Of a stretch of DNA of 12,773 nt, positions 1 to 6,387 are shown piece by piece. The translations under genes were made by a program, and so were the position numbers. The notes beneath the pieces are model-generated. The model was not told the origin of the DNA. It saw nothing but the letters and a program-made list of their open reading frames with translations, and did not search any database. The DNA lies in contig CAYVMP010000017.1 of assembly GCA_964452635.1 (NCBI GenBank), positions 1-12,773 of the forward strand. Direction: 5' to 3'. The number at the start of each line of letters is the position of its first letter. Position 1 is the stretch's first letter. The stretch is from CAYVMP01 sp964452635 (lineage in GTDB: Bacteria > Patescibacteriota > Minisyncoccia > Phycocordibacterales > DATDWN01).

Positions 1-120
1 GAAATGGATACTGCAAACCATGCAAAGCGGATCATCCGTGTCAAAGACGGCAAGATTGTTGGTGATGAGCTGGTAAAGAATCGCTCAATCGCAGAAGCTG
101 GCAAGGAACTCGTTAAATAA
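1..120 (+). CDS. ABC transporter ATP-binding protein, C-terminal end (partial)
   Basis: Frame 1 is open from the window edge to a TAA at 118-120, giving the last 39 residues of a protein. The readable part contains 'HAKRIIRVKDGKIVGDE', which matches the end of LolD/MacB-type ATPase subunits, where the H-loop histidine and the 'D..A..A.RII.l.DG.I' segment follow the Walker B region. The stop is 10 nt before the MacB-like permease at 131, so the two are very likely one operon, with this ATPase energising the permease from the cytoplasmic side. Walker A, Q-loop and signature motif lie outside the window and cannot be checked. The family assignment rests on this short tail plus the neighbour. Confidence 0.8.
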   Translation, partial: EMDTANHAKRIIRVKDGKIVGDELVKNRSIAEAGKELVK

Positions 121-130
121 TTTGTAGTAT

Positions 131-1402
131 ATGAATTTTACTCAAACTATCAGCATGACTATTCGTAGTCTGCTCTCACGCAAAGGCAGATCATTTTTGA
201 CGATGCTTGGGATTGTGATAGGTGTAGCGGGAGTGATTGTCATCATTTCTCTCGGAGCAGGTGCACAGAGTCTCGTTCTTGGTCAGGTGAATAAACTCGG
301 GACAAACCTACTCAGTGTTCAGCCCGGAAGTAGCAGCAAAAACGGTCCACCAGCACAGGCGTTTGGTGTGATTATCACGACACTCATCAATGCAGATGCA
401 GACGCACTTCGACTCAAAACTCTCGTGCCACATGCGCAGGCAGTGAATGCAATCGTGCGCGGAAGTGGTTCGGTGACATGGCAGAATAAAACAGTTGATA
501 CAAACTTCGTCGGTACTGACTACGGATATCAGGATGTGGTCAATTTTAAAATGGAACAAGGACAGTTCATGAGCAAGGAAGAGAACCAAGGTGCGTCAAA
601 TGTAGTGGTGCTCGGCAAAACAGTGAGTGACTCTCTCTTTGCGGGTACGGGTGTTGATCCAGTGGGTCAGATTATAAAAGTCCGAAGTGCATCGCAGGCA
701 ACTGCGGGTGGCGTTCCGCTTCGAGTGATTGGTGTGATTGCAGAGCGGGGAAGTGCATTTTTTCAAAACCAAGATGATCAAGTGTTTCTGCCGATTGATA
801 TTGGTCAGGGACAGCTACTCGGTATTCGTCATTTGCAGGCGATTAGTGTAAAAGTTGATGTTCCAGAAAATGTCGATCAAACAATCGAAGATGTTACTCG
901 TACACTCAAACAGCGTCATCGCATTCAAGACGACAACGACATTGATTTCACAGTGCGCAACCAAGCAACTGCTGTTAGTCTATTGACGACGATTACAGAT
1001 GCACTCAGTCTCTTTCTTACATCCATGGCAGCCATCGCACTCATCGTGGGTGGTATCGGAATTTTAAATATTATGCTCGCAACAGTAGCAGAACGTACTC
1101 GAGAAATCGGTTTGCGTAAAGCGGTTGGAGCAACGAACAGCGCTATCATGAAGCAGTTCCTCCTTGAGGCGGGGACACTGACATCCATTGGTGGTCTCAT
1201 CGGAATCATCATCGGTGTTCTCGTGGCATATTTACTTGCATTACTCATGCAAAAGCTCGGTTTTGATTGGGATTTCGTCATCTCTATTACTTCCGTAGTT
1301 CTTGCAGTCGGTGTGTCGATTCTCACAGGCGTCATTTTTGGTCTGTACCCATCATGGAAAGCATCAAAACTCGACCCAATTGAGGCACTGAGGTATGAGT
1401 AG
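131..1402 (+). CDS. MacB/FtsX-family ABC transporter permease (first paralogue)
   Basis: This 423-residue membrane subunit of a MacB-type (type VII) ABC transporter should couple cytoplasmic ATPase activity to movements of an extracytoplasmic domain. Seen in the protein: a positively charged N-terminus, first membrane helix at about 21-43 ('FLTMLGIVIGVAGVIVI'), a MacB periplasmic-core-like domain at about 45-285, then three helices at about 293-317, 347-373 and 382-407. The FtsX signature 'ERTREIGLRKAVGA' lies between helices 2 and 3, and the protein ends in the family-typical 'DPIEALRYE'. Length is normal for ATPase-less MacB permeases. The ATG at 131 has no convincing Shine-Dalgarno and lies 10 nt after the ATPase stop, so translation is probably coupled. 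The substrate is unknown; peptides, lipoproteins or antimicrobials are handled by relatives. It is homologous along its whole length to the permease at 2774-4018. Confidence 0.9.
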   Translation: MNFTQTISMTIRSLLSRKGRSFLTMLGIVIGVAGVIVIISLGAGAQSLVLGQVNKLGTNLLSVQPGSSSKNGPPAQAFGVIITTLINADADALRLKTLVPHAQAVNAIVRGSGSVTWQNKTVDTNFVGTDYGYQDVVNFKMEQGQFMSKEENQGASNVVVLGKTVSDSLFAGTGVDPVGQIIKVRSASQATAGGVPLRVIGVIAERGSAFFQNQDDQVFLPIDIGQGQLLGIRHLQAISVKVDVPENVDQTIEDVTRTLKQRHRIQDDNDIDFTVRNQATAVSLLTTITDALSLFLTSMAAIALIVGGIGILNIMLATVAERTREIGLRKAVGATNSAIMKQFLLEAGTLTSIGGLIGIIIGVLVAYLLALLMQKLGFDWDFVISITSVVLAVGVSILTGVIFGLYPSWKASKLDPIEALRYE

Positions 1403-1409
1403 GAGGGTA

Positions 1410-1438
1410 TTGACATAAATACTAAATAGGTGTATAAT
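1410..1438 (+). promoter_or_regulatory. Consensus sigma-70 promoter of the 55-residue gene
   Basis: TTGACA at 1410-1415 and TATAAT at 1433-1438 are separated by exactly 17 bp, a perfect match to the vegetative consensus. Transcription should start near 1445, immediately before the GGAGG at 1446-1450, giving a 5' leader of only about 10 nt. The promoter starts 7 bp after the stop of the upstream permease. Confidence 0.85.
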
Positions 1439-1455
1439 TGGTGACGGAGGACGAA

Positions 1456-1623
1456 ATGAATAACCTAAGTAATTTCTTCGTACTTTCCGTCGGTGACGAT
1501 GGAAAAAAGTACGAAGTTTATTGTTCTGCTCACGCACCGGAAGGTGCGAAGCAGATTAGCGTCCAGCAGGCCGTAGGCCTCGACGCAAAGTGCGACCACC
1601 TCGGTTGCACTGAAGAAATATAA
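1456..1623 (+). CDS. Small Cys/His-containing protein of unknown function (55 aa)
   Basis: I do not recognise this gene. The start is placed at ATG 1456 because GGAGG (1446-1450) lies 5 nt before it and because the predicted transcription start (about 1445) excludes the in-frame TTG 1438 and GTG 1441. The product has 55 residues, an N-terminal beta-like stretch ('NFFVLSVGDDGKKYEVYC') and five potential metal ligands: C23, H26, C46, H48 and C51, arranged as CSAH and CDHLGC. This could be a small zinc-binding fold, but that is inference. No signal peptide or membrane helix is visible. It forms a complete monocistronic unit (perfect promoter, strong ribosome site, terminator), which suggests high expression. 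Its codons look more GC-rich than those of the neighbouring genes. The strong regulatory signals make it a real gene despite its size. Confidence 0.75.
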   Translation: MNNLSNFFVLSVGDDGKKYEVYCSAHAPEGAKQISVQQAVGLDAKCDHLGCTEEI

Positions 1624-1629
1624 GCTTTC

Positions 1630-1664
1630 AAGGCGGGCAGGGTTTCGACCCTTCCCGCCTTTTC
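1630..1664 (+). terminator. Rho-independent terminator of the 55-residue gene
   Basis: AAGGCGGG (1630-1637) pairs with CCCGCCTT (1654-1661). After one C·T mismatch, AGGGT (1639-1643) pairs with ACCCT (1648-1652) around a TTCG loop. A short T run follows (TTTT, 1660-1663). The structure starts 6 nt after the TAA. It also lies just past the end of the convergent minus-strand gene, but the T-run on that side is poor. Confidence 0.85.
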
Positions 1665-1670
1665 GTATGT

Positions 1671-2714
1671 TTACTTTTTAATTGCTATATAGAGTTTTTC
1701 TGCTAGAGCATCTGGTTCGGTTGTTGTGCCTTGCCCGTTAGTTTTTCTTTTATTTGCTCCGCCACCCCATCTTCCTCCAAAGGGTTCTCCTGCATCAGTC
1801 ATTATTTCACGCAAGTCAAATCCATGTTCCACACTTTGCCCTGCACGTGCATTGACCACATACCCAGAAGTGATTTCTCCAGTTTCTTTGTTTTTTGTCT
1901 CTTTTTTAAAATACGTAAAAATTATTTTTGCATCTGGAAAGATATCTACAAGCATGGTTGCATCGAATTTTGAATTTGGGTCTGTTTCGATGTATACAAT
2001 TTCGCCATTGTCACCGTGACTTTTGTATTCACTACGTTCTCGTATCTCAGTGAGTTCTGATCGTTGAGTAATGTGTCGTTCGAGAAGCTTTTGTGCTTCA
2101 GGTTCAATTGGTTCATTGTTAAGAAAAAGTTGTAGATTTCTCACAAGGAAATTATATTTTTTTGCATTTTGCTCTGCTGTTGCATTGTCACCAGCAATTC
2201 CAGTTGGACCGTGTTTGAGGGCTTGCATGAGATCGGCAATCTCGTTTGGTTTTCCTGTGTGATCTGCACAGATGGCAGCTTCACCAAATCTGTCTTCTGG
2301 TGGTAGAATTCCGTTTAAAATCAGGGTCGAGAGTGTACTATCGCAGTCTGTGTGATGTGTTGATACGAGAATCATTTTCTTTCCGAAATCCTCAGGATGG
2401 GTTTTAAGATATTCAATAACCATATTCGCACTTGAAATCTTTTTACCAATCAGGGATAGTGCATCGCTATGGTGGTCAAGGTTTATTATTTTTCCATTTT
2501 GGAAATACCCCTCTTTTTCGTATTCCTCGACACCTTTTATAAGAAAATCACATGCAAAGAGAATTTCTGCTCCATGTTCTTTTTGTATTGCTTCTAATTC
2601 TTCAAATGTGTACTCGCTTTTTTCTGCAAGAAGCATTACCGGTTTTTCTTTAAGTGCTTCGATAAGTTCATATTTTTTCGGCTGTTCTATTGTCTCTGGT
2701 GTTATATTTTCCAT
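1671..2714 (-). CDS. DHH-like phosphoesterase family protein (347 aa)
   Basis: The protein carries histidine/aspartate clusters typical of metal-dependent DHH/DHHA1 phosphoesterases (RecJ, nanoRNase, cyclic-dinucleotide phosphodiesterases). These are 'INLDHH' at 77-82, 'THHTDCDST' at 119-127, 'ADHTG' at 150-154, and a glycine-rich C-terminal 'GGRWGGGANKR' at 313-323 resembling the substrate-binding GG motif of DHHA1. The likely role is hydrolysis of a phosphodiester in short RNA, a dinucleotide or polyphosphate, but the substrate cannot be told. The DHH motif precedes the DxD-type motif, the reverse of the usual order. The start is set at ATG 2714; a longer frame reaches 2786, but its first 24 residues would be encoded by promoter DNA. 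No membrane segment is seen. It is divergent from the permease at 2774 and convergent with the 55-residue gene. A conserved hypothetical family merely resembling DHH enzymes is the main alternative. Confidence 0.65.
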   Translation of the reverse strand: MENITPETIEQPKKYELIEALKEKPVMLLAEKSEYTFEELEAIQKEHGAEILFACDFLIKGVEEYEKEGYFQNGKIINLDHHSDALSLIGKKISSANMVIEYLKTHPEDFGKKMILVSTHHTDCDSTLSTLILNGILPPEDRFGEAAICADHTGKPNEIADLMQALKHGPTGIAGDNATAEQNAKKYNFLVRNLQLFLNNEPIEPEAQKLLERHITQRSELTEIRERSEYKSHGDNGEIVYIETDPNSKFDATMLVDIFPDAKIIFTYFKKETKNKETGEITSGYVVNARAGQSVEHGFDLREIMTDAGEPFGGRWGGGANKRKTNGQGTTTEPDALAEKLYIAIKK

Positions 2715-2723
2715 GGTGAATAT

Positions 2724-2753
2724 ATAATACCATACGTCGTAATATATTCTCAA
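2724..2753 (-). promoter_or_regulatory. Promoter of the DHH-like gene
   Basis: Read on the minus strand, TTGAGA (2753-2748) and TATTAT (2729-2724) are 18 bp apart. The -10 ends 9 nt before the ATG at 2714, so the transcript should start within about 3 nt of the start codon and be leaderless or nearly so. It overlaps the divergent promoter of the permease at 2774. Confidence 0.55.
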
Positions 2754-2756
2754 AAA

Positions 2757-2765
2757 TGCTATAAT
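2757..2765 (+). promoter_or_regulatory. Extended -10 promoter of the second permease
   Basis: TGCTATAAT at 2757-2765 is a perfect TGn-TATAAT extended -10 element. No good -35 is seen 17 bp upstream, as is usual for this promoter class. The -10 ends 8 nt before the ATG at 2774, placing the start of transcription at or next to the start codon. No Shine-Dalgarno is present. Confidence 0.65.
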
Positions 2766-2773
2766 ACACTTGC

Positions 2774-4018
2774 ATGATAACAGCACTCAAACAATCCATT
2801 AAGGCACTTAAGGCTAATCCGGGGAGAACAGCACTTACTATGCTCGGGATTATTATCGGTATCGGTACAGTGATTCTTGTGCTCTCTGCGGGCGCAGGAT
2901 TTCGAAGCCTCATTGATTCTCAGGTGGCAGCACTCGGAACTAACACACTATTTATTCAAACTCGGGTTCCTCCAACGACAAAAGCTCGTGCCTCTGCACA
3001 AGGGGGTCCGGGGTCAGCATTTACCGGAGTGGTCATTACGAGTTTCAAACAGCGTGATCTCGATGATATTAAAAAAGTGGGAAATGTCGTGGATACGTAT
3101 GGCATTGTGACGGGTCAAGCACCGGCAAGTTACCGAGGTAATAAAAAAAGTGTTATCTACTATGGTGCATCTGCTGAGCGGTTCAATATCGATCAACACA
3201 AACTGACAACAGGTCGGTTCTATACTCCTGCGGAGGATACAGGCGGTGCTCAGGTGGTGCTTCTTGGAGCCACTGTTGCCAAGGATTTGTTTGGGCAGGA
3301 TGATCCGATAGGGAAGTTGCTTCGACTCGGCACACTTAACTTTCAGGTGATTGGTGTGTATGAACCACAGGGTGCACTCTCTGGTGATGATGATTTGGTA
3401 TACATGCCACTGACCACTGCTCAGAAGAAAATGCTCGGTATCGATTATATTTCGATTGGTGTGGTTGAGATATCGGATATTACTGCAGTAGAAAGCACAT
3501 CAGAAAATATAAAAGCAGTGCTCCGTCGAAACCACAACATCACTGATCCTATCAAGGAGGACTTCACTGTTCAGTCACAGTCTGAAGCACTCGGTACATT
3601 CAACACGATTTTCAATGGTATTACCCTCCTCCTTATTGCTATTGCTGCAATCTCTCTCATAGTGGGAGGTGTGGGGATTATGAATATTATGTATGTGGTT
3701 GTCACAGAACGAACAGCAGAGATAGGTTTGAAAAAAGCACTCGGTGCGCGCGAGTCAGATATTTTGCGTGAGTTTCTCATCGAAGCAATACTTGTGACTG
3801 TGCTCGGTGGGATTGTTGGTATTGGACTCGGATCACTCCTTGGGTTCGTTGTATCACTCATCGCTCAGTCTGCACATCTCGCGTGGACATTTGCAGTGCC
3901 ACTATACTCGATATTCATTGCGTTTGGAGTATCCGCTGCCATCGGTATTTCATTCGGTGTTCTCCCTGCTCGCTCCGCTGCGAAAATGGATCCGATTGAA
4001 GCACTGAGGTACGAGTAG
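2774..4018 (+). CDS. MacB/FtsX-family ABC transporter permease (second paralogue)
   Basis: This 414-residue permease has the same architecture as the one at 131-1402. The first membrane helix is at about 19-41 ('ALTMLGIIIGIGTVILVLSAG'), an extracytoplasmic MacB-core-like domain covers about 43-280, and three further helices lie at about 283-308, 335-362 and 372-398. It carries the FtsX signature 'ERTAEIGLKKALGA' and the same C-terminal 'DPIEALRYE'. No ATPase gene follows it, so it probably shares the ATPase encoded before 131; a heterodimer with the first permease is possible. Unlike the first paralogue it has its own extended -10 promoter and is predicted to be translated from a leaderless mRNA. 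The two genes most likely arose by duplication, with the 55-residue gene and the DHH-like gene now between them. The substrate is unknown. Confidence 0.9.
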   Translation: MITALKQSIKALKANPGRTALTMLGIIIGIGTVILVLSAGAGFRSLIDSQVAALGTNTLFIQTRVPPTTKARASAQGGPGSAFTGVVITSFKQRDLDDIKKVGNVVDTYGIVTGQAPASYRGNKKSVIYYGASAERFNIDQHKLTTGRFYTPAEDTGGAQVVLLGATVAKDLFGQDDPIGKLLRLGTLNFQVIGVYEPQGALSGDDDLVYMPLTTAQKKMLGIDYISIGVVEISDITAVESTSENIKAVLRRNHNITDPIKEDFTVQSQSEALGTFNTIFNGITLLLIAIAAISLIVGGVGIMNIMYVVVTERTAEIGLKKALGARESDILREFLIEAILVTVLGGIVGIGLGSLLGFVVSLIAQSAHLAWTFAVPLYSIFIAFGVSAAIGISFGVLPARSAAKMDPIEALRYE

Positions 4019-4042
4019 GATTTGTATTTTAAAAATTTTTGC

Positions 4043-4090
4043 AAAACAAAACCCCGTACCGGACAGGCACGGGGCCAGTTTGGTACGGGG
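4043..4090 (-). terminator. Terminator of the minus-strand coiled-coil gene, with a competing repeat
   Basis: On the minus strand CCCCGTGCC (4074-4066), loop TGTCC and GGTACGGGG (4060-4052) form a 9-bp hairpin with one G·U pair, followed by TTTTGTTTT (4051-4043). A second copy, CCCCGTACC (4090-4082), lies just upstream and is a perfect complement of the same 3' arm, so an alternative stem could form. There is no T-run in the plus direction, so this does not obviously end the permease transcript. Confidence 0.85.
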
Positions 4091-4101
4091 TGTGGGGGAG
4101 C

Positions 4102-4887
4102 TTAGCTTCCCATATCATCCGTCAGGATGCCGGCGATTGCGTTCGCCACCGTCGAGCAGAGGGTCACCCTCCACCTCGACTCTCCGAGTTTTCTACACAA
4201 GCCCGCAATTTTGGCGAGTTTTTTACGAACTTTCTGGAGTTCATCTCTCTGTCTATCCACCATTTCCCCTGCAAAACTCAACCCCTGTCGAGTCTCCTTG
4301 AGTTCTTCGAGAAGTATTTTCTCGTTGTTGAGCGAGGAATCCAGTGTCCTCTGAAGATTCTGGAGTTCTTTTTTCAAGCTCGCCTTGTCGGCATTCGACG
4401 CTCGCAAGAGACCCCTTGTCTCCTCGAGCAAATCGGGTCCGCCAGCAATTTGTTGCTGATCGTACTCATCACTCGGACGGATTTTTCCGCCCCTGATCAG
4501 TTCATAGAGCTCAAGGACTTTCTCCCTCGTGGGCCCGTAGCAACTGATCTTGATGTGGGCTCCTTGGTCCGCTTCAACTGTTCCGGTTGTCTTGTCATCA
4601 TCCTGCAGAGTATATTTACCCTTAGCTCGAATGACACTAACAACGTTGGTGTCGATCCTCACATCGAGACGAACACCGACGATGAGTTCACTGGTCTCTT
4701 CCGAGATTGGACCATCCATCGGCAGTTCGCTGTGAACGACGCCCTGCCTGACGGTGACTCGTGTCCTGCCGATGTACAACTCAATCTCGGTTTTCACGAA
4801 CTTCGCGCCATGGAAGACCTGTTGGTTGACTTCGGTGATTTTTGATTTTGCATCCTCAGAGAGGATAGCGTTCAATTTGATGTCCAT
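4102..4887 (-). CDS. Coiled-coil protein of unknown function (261 aa)
   Basis: I do not recognise a family. The start is ATG 4887 because AAAGGAG precedes it with 8 nt spacing; the longer open frame to 4956 would run through the promoter. Residues 1-120 alternate hydrophobic and charged residues ('FVKTEIELYIGRTRVTVRQG', 'KYTLQDDDKTTGTVEAD') and look beta-rich. Residues 120-151 form a linker containing 'GGKIRPSDEYDQQ'. Residues about 152-235 are a strong heptad-like coiled coil. The tail 240-261 is short and amphipathic ('LCSTVANAIAGIL'), too short to be a confident membrane anchor. Cysteines are C116, C231 and C244. The gene is clearly more GC-rich than its neighbours and has a strong promoter, ribosome site and terminator, which suggests a well-expressed monocistronic unit. 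A long open frame on the plus strand (4039-4845) is its shadow. A scaffolding or cytoskeletal role is only a guess. Confidence 0.8.
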   Translation of the reverse strand: MDIKLNAILSEDAKSKITEVNQQVFHGAKFVKTEIELYIGRTRVTVRQGVVHSELPMDGPISEETSELIVGVRLDVRIDTNVVSVIRAKGKYTLQDDDKTTGTVEADQGAHIKISCYGPTREKVLELYELIRGGKIRPSDEYDQQQIAGGPDLLEETRGLLRASNADKASLKKELQNLQRTLDSSLNNEKILLEELKETRQGLSFAGEMVDRQRDELQKVRKKLAKIAGLCRKLGESRWRVTLCSTVANAIAGILTDDMGS

Positions 4888-4921
4888 ATTGTGGACTCCT
4901 TTCAGTAGCAGTAGTAGTATT

Positions 4922-4937
4922 CTGTTCTGAAGAACAG
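4922..4937. promoter_or_regulatory. Palindromic operator candidate CTGT-N8-ACAG
   Basis: CTGTTCT-GA-AGAACAG is a perfect 7-bp inverted repeat with a 2-nt centre, placed at about +3 to +18 of the predicted minus-strand transcript. The outer CTGT-N8-ACAG spacing equals the proteobacterial LexA-box pattern, but the bound regulator in this organism is unknown. It could instead fold in the 5' leader RNA. Confidence 0.5.
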
Positions 4938-4946
4938 CTGGAGTAT

Positions 4947-4975
4947 TGTATATCACGATAAGATATTTTTGTCAA
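4947..4975 (-). promoter_or_regulatory. Promoter of the coiled-coil gene
   Basis: On the minus strand TTGACA (4975-4970) and TATACA (4952-4947) are 17 bp apart. A start near 4940 gives a leader of about 50 nt holding the palindrome 4937-4922 and the AAAGGAG ribosome site. The -35 hexamer overlaps that of the divergent aspS promoter. Confidence 0.7.
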
Positions 4976-4998
4976 TATTTACAAAATCTGGTTATAAT
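4969..4998 (+). promoter_or_regulatory. Promoter of aspS (with a possible second -10 nearer the gene)
   Basis: TTGTCA (4969-4974) and TATAAT (4993-4998) are 18 bp apart, predicting a start near 5005 and a leader of about 36 nt. A second possible -10, TACTAT (5026-5031), ends 9 nt before the ATG at 5041 and would give a leaderless transcript, though its -35 is weak. Confidence 0.65.
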
Positions 4999-5040
4999 TT
5001 TCTCGCCATTGGATACCTTTTGTGCTACTATTTGAGTACT

Positions 5041-6387
5041 ATGAACCGAATATATATTGCTGACGTAGCGTCACATGTGGGCAAGGAAGTACTTATCAAA
5101 GGATGGGTGGATGTTCGTCGAGATCAGGGTAAATTGGTCTTTATGGACTTACGGGATATGTCTGGGCGAGTACAGACTGTCGTTCTACCGAACCACACGG
5201 AGGCGATGGAACAGGTCAAGGAAGTGCGTACTGAGTGGGTACTTGCAGTACGTGGAATCGTGAACAAACGTCCAGAGAAAAATGTAAAGGCTGGTGTGAT
5301 GAATGGTGATATTGAGCTAGAGATTACGGATGTACAAATCTTGGCTCAGGCCGCACCCCTGCCGTTTGACATGTCTCTTGATGGATATAATCTTGATTTA
5401 ACAACAGAGCTTGATAACAGAGCTTTGGTTTTAAGACACCCAAAAATTCAATCAGTTTTTAAAGTTCAGGAAACAGTTATTGATTCTTTCAGAGAGTTTA
5501 TGAAGAAAAATAAATTTTTTGAATTTCAAGCTCCTGCTATAACTCCAGCTACTGCAGAAGGTGGTGCAGAGGTTTTTCAAGTAAATTATTTTGATAAAAA
5601 AGCATATTTAACTCAATCTCCACAACTATACAAGCAAATAGTTATGTCTGCATTTGAGCGATGTTTTTCCGTAAATAAAGTTTTTCGTGCAGAACCATCA
5701 TCTACAACACGACATTTAACTGAGATTGTATCTCTGGATGCAGAAATGAGCTTTATTGATTCATGGACAGATGTTCGTGATATGGCAGAAGGAACAGTAC
5801 GGTATATTTTGGAACAAGTTAAGACAAAAAATGCTGAGCATTTAAAAATACTCGGTGCAAAACTTCCAGTGATGATAGATAAAACGCCAACTCTTTCTCT
5901 CACAGAAGTTCAAGAGAAAATATTTGCTAAATCTGGTAGAGATGTTCGTGGTGAAAAAGACACAAGTCCTCAAGATGAGAGGGAAATATGTGAAATTATA
6001 AAACAAGAAACAGATTCAGATTTTGTCTTCATTTATGGGTACCCAACTCGCAAGAAACCTTTCTACGTATATCCAAATGCAGAAAATCCTGAGTTTAATG
6101 AAGGCATGGATTTGATTTGTCGTGGAGTAGAATGGCTTTCGGGAGGAAGAAGAATTAATGAATACAACCAACTCATGAAGCATGTTACAGAATGGGGAAT
6201 GGATCCAAGTAAAATCAAAATGTTTCTTGATGCATTCAAGTACGGTGTCCCTCCCGAAGGAGGATTTGCCTTTGGAGCAGAACGTATAACAATGCAACTA
6301 TTGGAATTAAAAAATGTGCGAGAAGCATCAATGTTTCCACGTGATATGAATAGAATTGATGAGAAATTGAGTGGTGATGGGTATTAA
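5041..6387 (+). CDS. aspS: Aspartyl-tRNA synthetase, archaeal/eukaryotic-type (448 aa)
   Basis: This class II synthetase attaches aspartate to tRNA-Asp, and possibly to tRNA-Asn if non-discriminating. Residues 1-105 form an OB-fold anticodon-binding domain ('GWVDVRRDQGKLVFMDLRD'). The catalytic domain holds motif 1 ('FFEFQAPAITPATAEGGAEVF', 159-179), 'LTQSPQLYKQ' (190-199), motif 2 ('FRAEPSSTTRHLTEI', 215-229) and motif 3 ('GFAFGAERITM', R415), ending 'REASMFPRDMNRI'. It lacks the large GAD insertion of the usual bacterial enzyme (about 590 aa), so it belongs to the short archaeal/eukaryotic-like AspRS group. The motif 2 region and 'QSPQLYKQ' favour AspRS over AsnRS. ATG 5041 is chosen over the frame extending to 4969 because the OB domain starts there and the extension runs through promoter DNA. 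The first ~340 bp are richer in GC than the following part, suggesting a mosaic gene. No Shine-Dalgarno is seen. Confidence 0.87.
   Translation: MNRIYIADVASHVGKEVLIKGWVDVRRDQGKLVFMDLRDMSGRVQTVVLPNHTEAMEQVKEVRTEWVLAVRGIVNKRPEKNVKAGVMNGDIELEITDVQILAQAAPLPFDMSLDGYNLDLTTELDNRALVLRHPKIQSVFKVQETVIDSFREFMKKNKFFEFQAPAITPATAEGGAEVFQVNYFDKKAYLTQSPQLYKQIVMSAFERCFSVNKVFRAEPSSTTRHLTEIVSLDAEMSFIDSWTDVRDMAEGTVRYILEQVKTKNAEHLKILGAKLPVMIDKTPTLSLTEVQEKIFAKSGRDVRGEKDTSPQDEREICEIIKQETDSDFVFIYGYPTRKKPFYVYPNAENPEFNEGMDLICRGVEWLSGGRRINEYNQLMKHVTEWGMDPSKIKMFLDAFKYGVPPEGGFAFGAERITMQLLELKNVREASMFPRDMNRIDEKLSGDGY

Noticed and set aside
925..1416. Minus-strand frame of 163 codons
   Set aside because: Shadow of the first permease; no domain and no start signals.
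1438..1455. TTG (1438) or GTG (1441) as start of the 55-residue protein
   Set aside because: Both lie at or before the predicted transcription start; ATG 1456 has a correctly spaced GGAGG.
2715..2786. N-terminal extension of the DHH-like protein
   Set aside because: This DNA holds the divergent promoters; the 24 residues look like translated AT-rich promoter sequence.
4020..4050. A-T rich inverted stretch after the second permease as its terminator
   Set aside because: TTTTAAAAATTTTT is only A/T pairs without a GC stem; the GC hairpin beyond it points the other way.
4039..4845. Plus-strand open frame of 268 codons
   Set aside because: It lies opposite the coiled-coil gene, which has a promoter, strong ribosome site, heptad pattern and terminator. 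The plus frame lacks a start signal and has an implausible composition.
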